Shown here piece after piece: positions 62,701 through 64,000 of a stretch of 64,000 bases of DNA; within the stretch, counting starts at the first letter, position 1; every line of letters begins with the position of its first letter. This stretch comes from Diplosphaera chodatii (taxonomy: Eukaryota > Chlorophyta > Trebouxiophyceae > Prasiolales > Stichococcaceae): assembly GCA_032358165.1 (NCBI GenBank), contig JAALGY010000042.1, positions 558,001-622,000 on the forward strand, in the 5' to 3' direction. Below the pieces are notes generated by a model. It did not search any database, had not been told where the DNA came from, and saw only the letters and a program-made list of their open reading frames with translations. Position numbers and translations under genes: made by a program.

Positions 62701-64000
62701 TGCTGCAGGCGACACTAACATGTCATCAGGGATTCTGCAGCCCAGCAGAAGGAAGCTAGACAGTTCCTTCTAGTTTCGGATCTACATCATGCACACTCTC
62801 CAACTGTGCAACCTCTGAACTTGCAACATGCTGCGCCAGGGCACTGTGCAGCTGGACGGGCCGCGGGTTGCGGCTCTGGCATGCGAGCAGGCGCACAGGC
62901 TTCATGGGCGGACTGCAGCATTCCAAACTTGTACCTGTGTCGGGCTCGGCGTCGGGCGCCGGCGGCATGACGGCCTGCGCCTTGCGCAGCCGGTGCGCGG
63001 CCGCCAGGTACTGCGCCACCCTGCCGTCGCCCTCCGCAGCCGGCTGCGCCTCCTCAGCCACCACAAACTTCAGCACCTGCTGCATCTGCTCCACCTGCAG
63101 TCGACGGCGTGGGCTACGCTTTAAATTATACTTCTGTTTGAGACTCCACTGCTAGTGACAACCGCTTCAGGGAGTGTTTTCGTCTTCGGTCTTCACGCTG
63201 GTCTGACGACAGCGGCAAATGGTTGCAGCAAAGTGGCCGTGCTAATTGCAGGTTAATTGCGGGAGCCGGTGTGTGGATCGCTCACCCGTGTGTCCAGGGC
63301 GGCCTTGGTGGCTGGGGGCGGTGCGACGCTGGCCCGGCTATCGCCGCCGTCGCCAACCAGCTGCCACTCGTCAGCGTCCTCCTCAGCGAGCGTCGCCTTC
63401 TGCAGCTCCCCTGCACAGCAGCAGGAAATTGTGGCACCCCTGCGGCATCCCGCTCGTGCATGCGAGCATCTGCCAGATGCATGTAGTTTTCGACACGGCA
63501 GCAGATACACCATTGCAACTGTGGGGCAAACGCAACAAGACCTGACCGCTGTCATGCCAAGTGTGGGTGCCCGTGCCTTGAGACGTGATTTGGGGCCATC
63601 GGTTCTGGAAATCACCTGCAGCCTGCTCTGCCTGCTGCCGAGCCGCCTGCACGCGGATGAAGTCGACCTGCGGGTGCGCCAGCCGCAGCAGGTCGCGGCA
63701 GCTCCAACCCCCGCGCTGCCCATACTTCGTCACCTGTTGCGCAGCAGCATGCAGGCGCTCAAAACCAGAGGAAGCATGTCGAGGTGTGATACGGACAGAT
63801 GCAACGTGGCCACTGACTATAGTCAGCAAGTCCAATGGCATGTAGCGAGATGCTTACTGACACATTTGCATCAGCTGGTACCTGGTAGGCCAGCTGCAGG
63901 GGGGCCTTGGTGACGAACCACCCGCCGACGGCGTGGCGCATGCCCCGGCCCCAACAGGCATTGCCCACCGTGCGCCCCTCCGACTCTGCCACCTCCTACG
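59728..64000 (-). CDS. RO60: Ro60 / TROVE-domain RNA-binding protein (5' partial)
   Basis: Ro60 is a ring-shaped HEAT-repeat protein that binds misfolded small RNAs and Y RNAs. Exons from the right edge: from 63882 outward, 63733-63616, 63410-63286, 63094-62935, 62702-62491, 62283-62204, 61988-61873, 61668-61583, 61475-61395, 61237-61110, 60896-60779, 60541-60422, 60205-60095, 59853-59728. Phases agree, about 566 residues. TROVE landmarks: [76 protein letters not shown]. The VWA domain has an intact MIDAS start ([14 protein letters not shown]), then [46 protein letters not shown] and [20 protein letters not shown]. Two disordered insertions interrupt TROVE: an acidic one (63286-63410) and an Ala/Pro-rich one ending SSKRRK (62491-62702), a possible nuclear signal. 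The first several dozen residues lie beyond the window. Confidence 0.92.

Overview
The window is nuclear DNA from a eukaryote with GC-rich, densely intron-split genes. A chlorophyte green alga fits best. The support is: short exons with donors mostly of the GTGCGY or GTGAGY type and acceptors of the TGCAG type; Ala/Gln-rich proteins; TGTAA motifs (the chlorophyte poly(A) signal) a few hundred bases after several stop codons; and a gene set (RIF1, METTL4, MED16-like, YIPF6, Ro60, GT37-like transferase) typical of green algae. The species cannot be named from the sequence. There are no prokaryotic operons, CRISPR arrays, rRNA genes or complete transposons.

Layout: (1) 1-10963 (+) is the bulk of a RIF1-like replication-timing/telomere protein, 5' truncated. 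(2) 12008-15498 (+) is a CRAL-TRIO protein of GDAP2 type. (3) 15780-18310 (-) is a METTL4-type adenine methyltransferase. (4) 20550-24364 (+) is a secreted protein joining a GON domain to FG-GAP repeats. (5) 24704-31069 (-) is a propeller plus helical protein resembling Mediator subunit 16. (6) 31.6-41.8 kb is a family locus: three membrane-anchored cupin paralogues (+, -, +), with a YIPF6 gene, a small secreted cysteine-rich protein and a decayed YIPF6-like exon between the first and second. (7) 43174-45652 (+) is a single-pass membrane protein with a TNFR-like cysteine-rich ectodomain. (8) 46343-48752 (-) is a short-chain dehydrogenase-like protein with degenerate active-site motifs. (9) 49121-52309 (-) is an M14 zinc carboxypeptidase. 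(10) 53381-55632 (+) is a tandem GST-N/glutaredoxin-fold protein. (11) 56164-58911 (+) is a Golgi-type fucosyltransferase-like protein. (12) 59728 to the right edge (-) is Ro60, with a TROVE and a VWA domain, 5' truncated.

Exon structures were built by hand. For eleven genes the exon lengths, phases and stop codons close exactly from start to stop (METTL4 544 aa, GON/FG-GAP 661, cupins 236/241/237, YIPF6 218, Cys-rich 118, TNFR-like 366, SDR 313, GST-N 305, fucosyltransferase 469). Three introns need GC-AG splice sites. Many genes act on nucleic acids or chromatin (RIF1, METTL4, MED16-like, Ro60) and another set belongs to the secretory pathway (YIPF6, cupins, Cys-rich protein, GON/FG-GAP, TNFR-like, fucosyltransferase). 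Neighbouring eukaryotic genes need not share a pathway, so I treat only the cupin locus as a likely functional or evolutionary unit.
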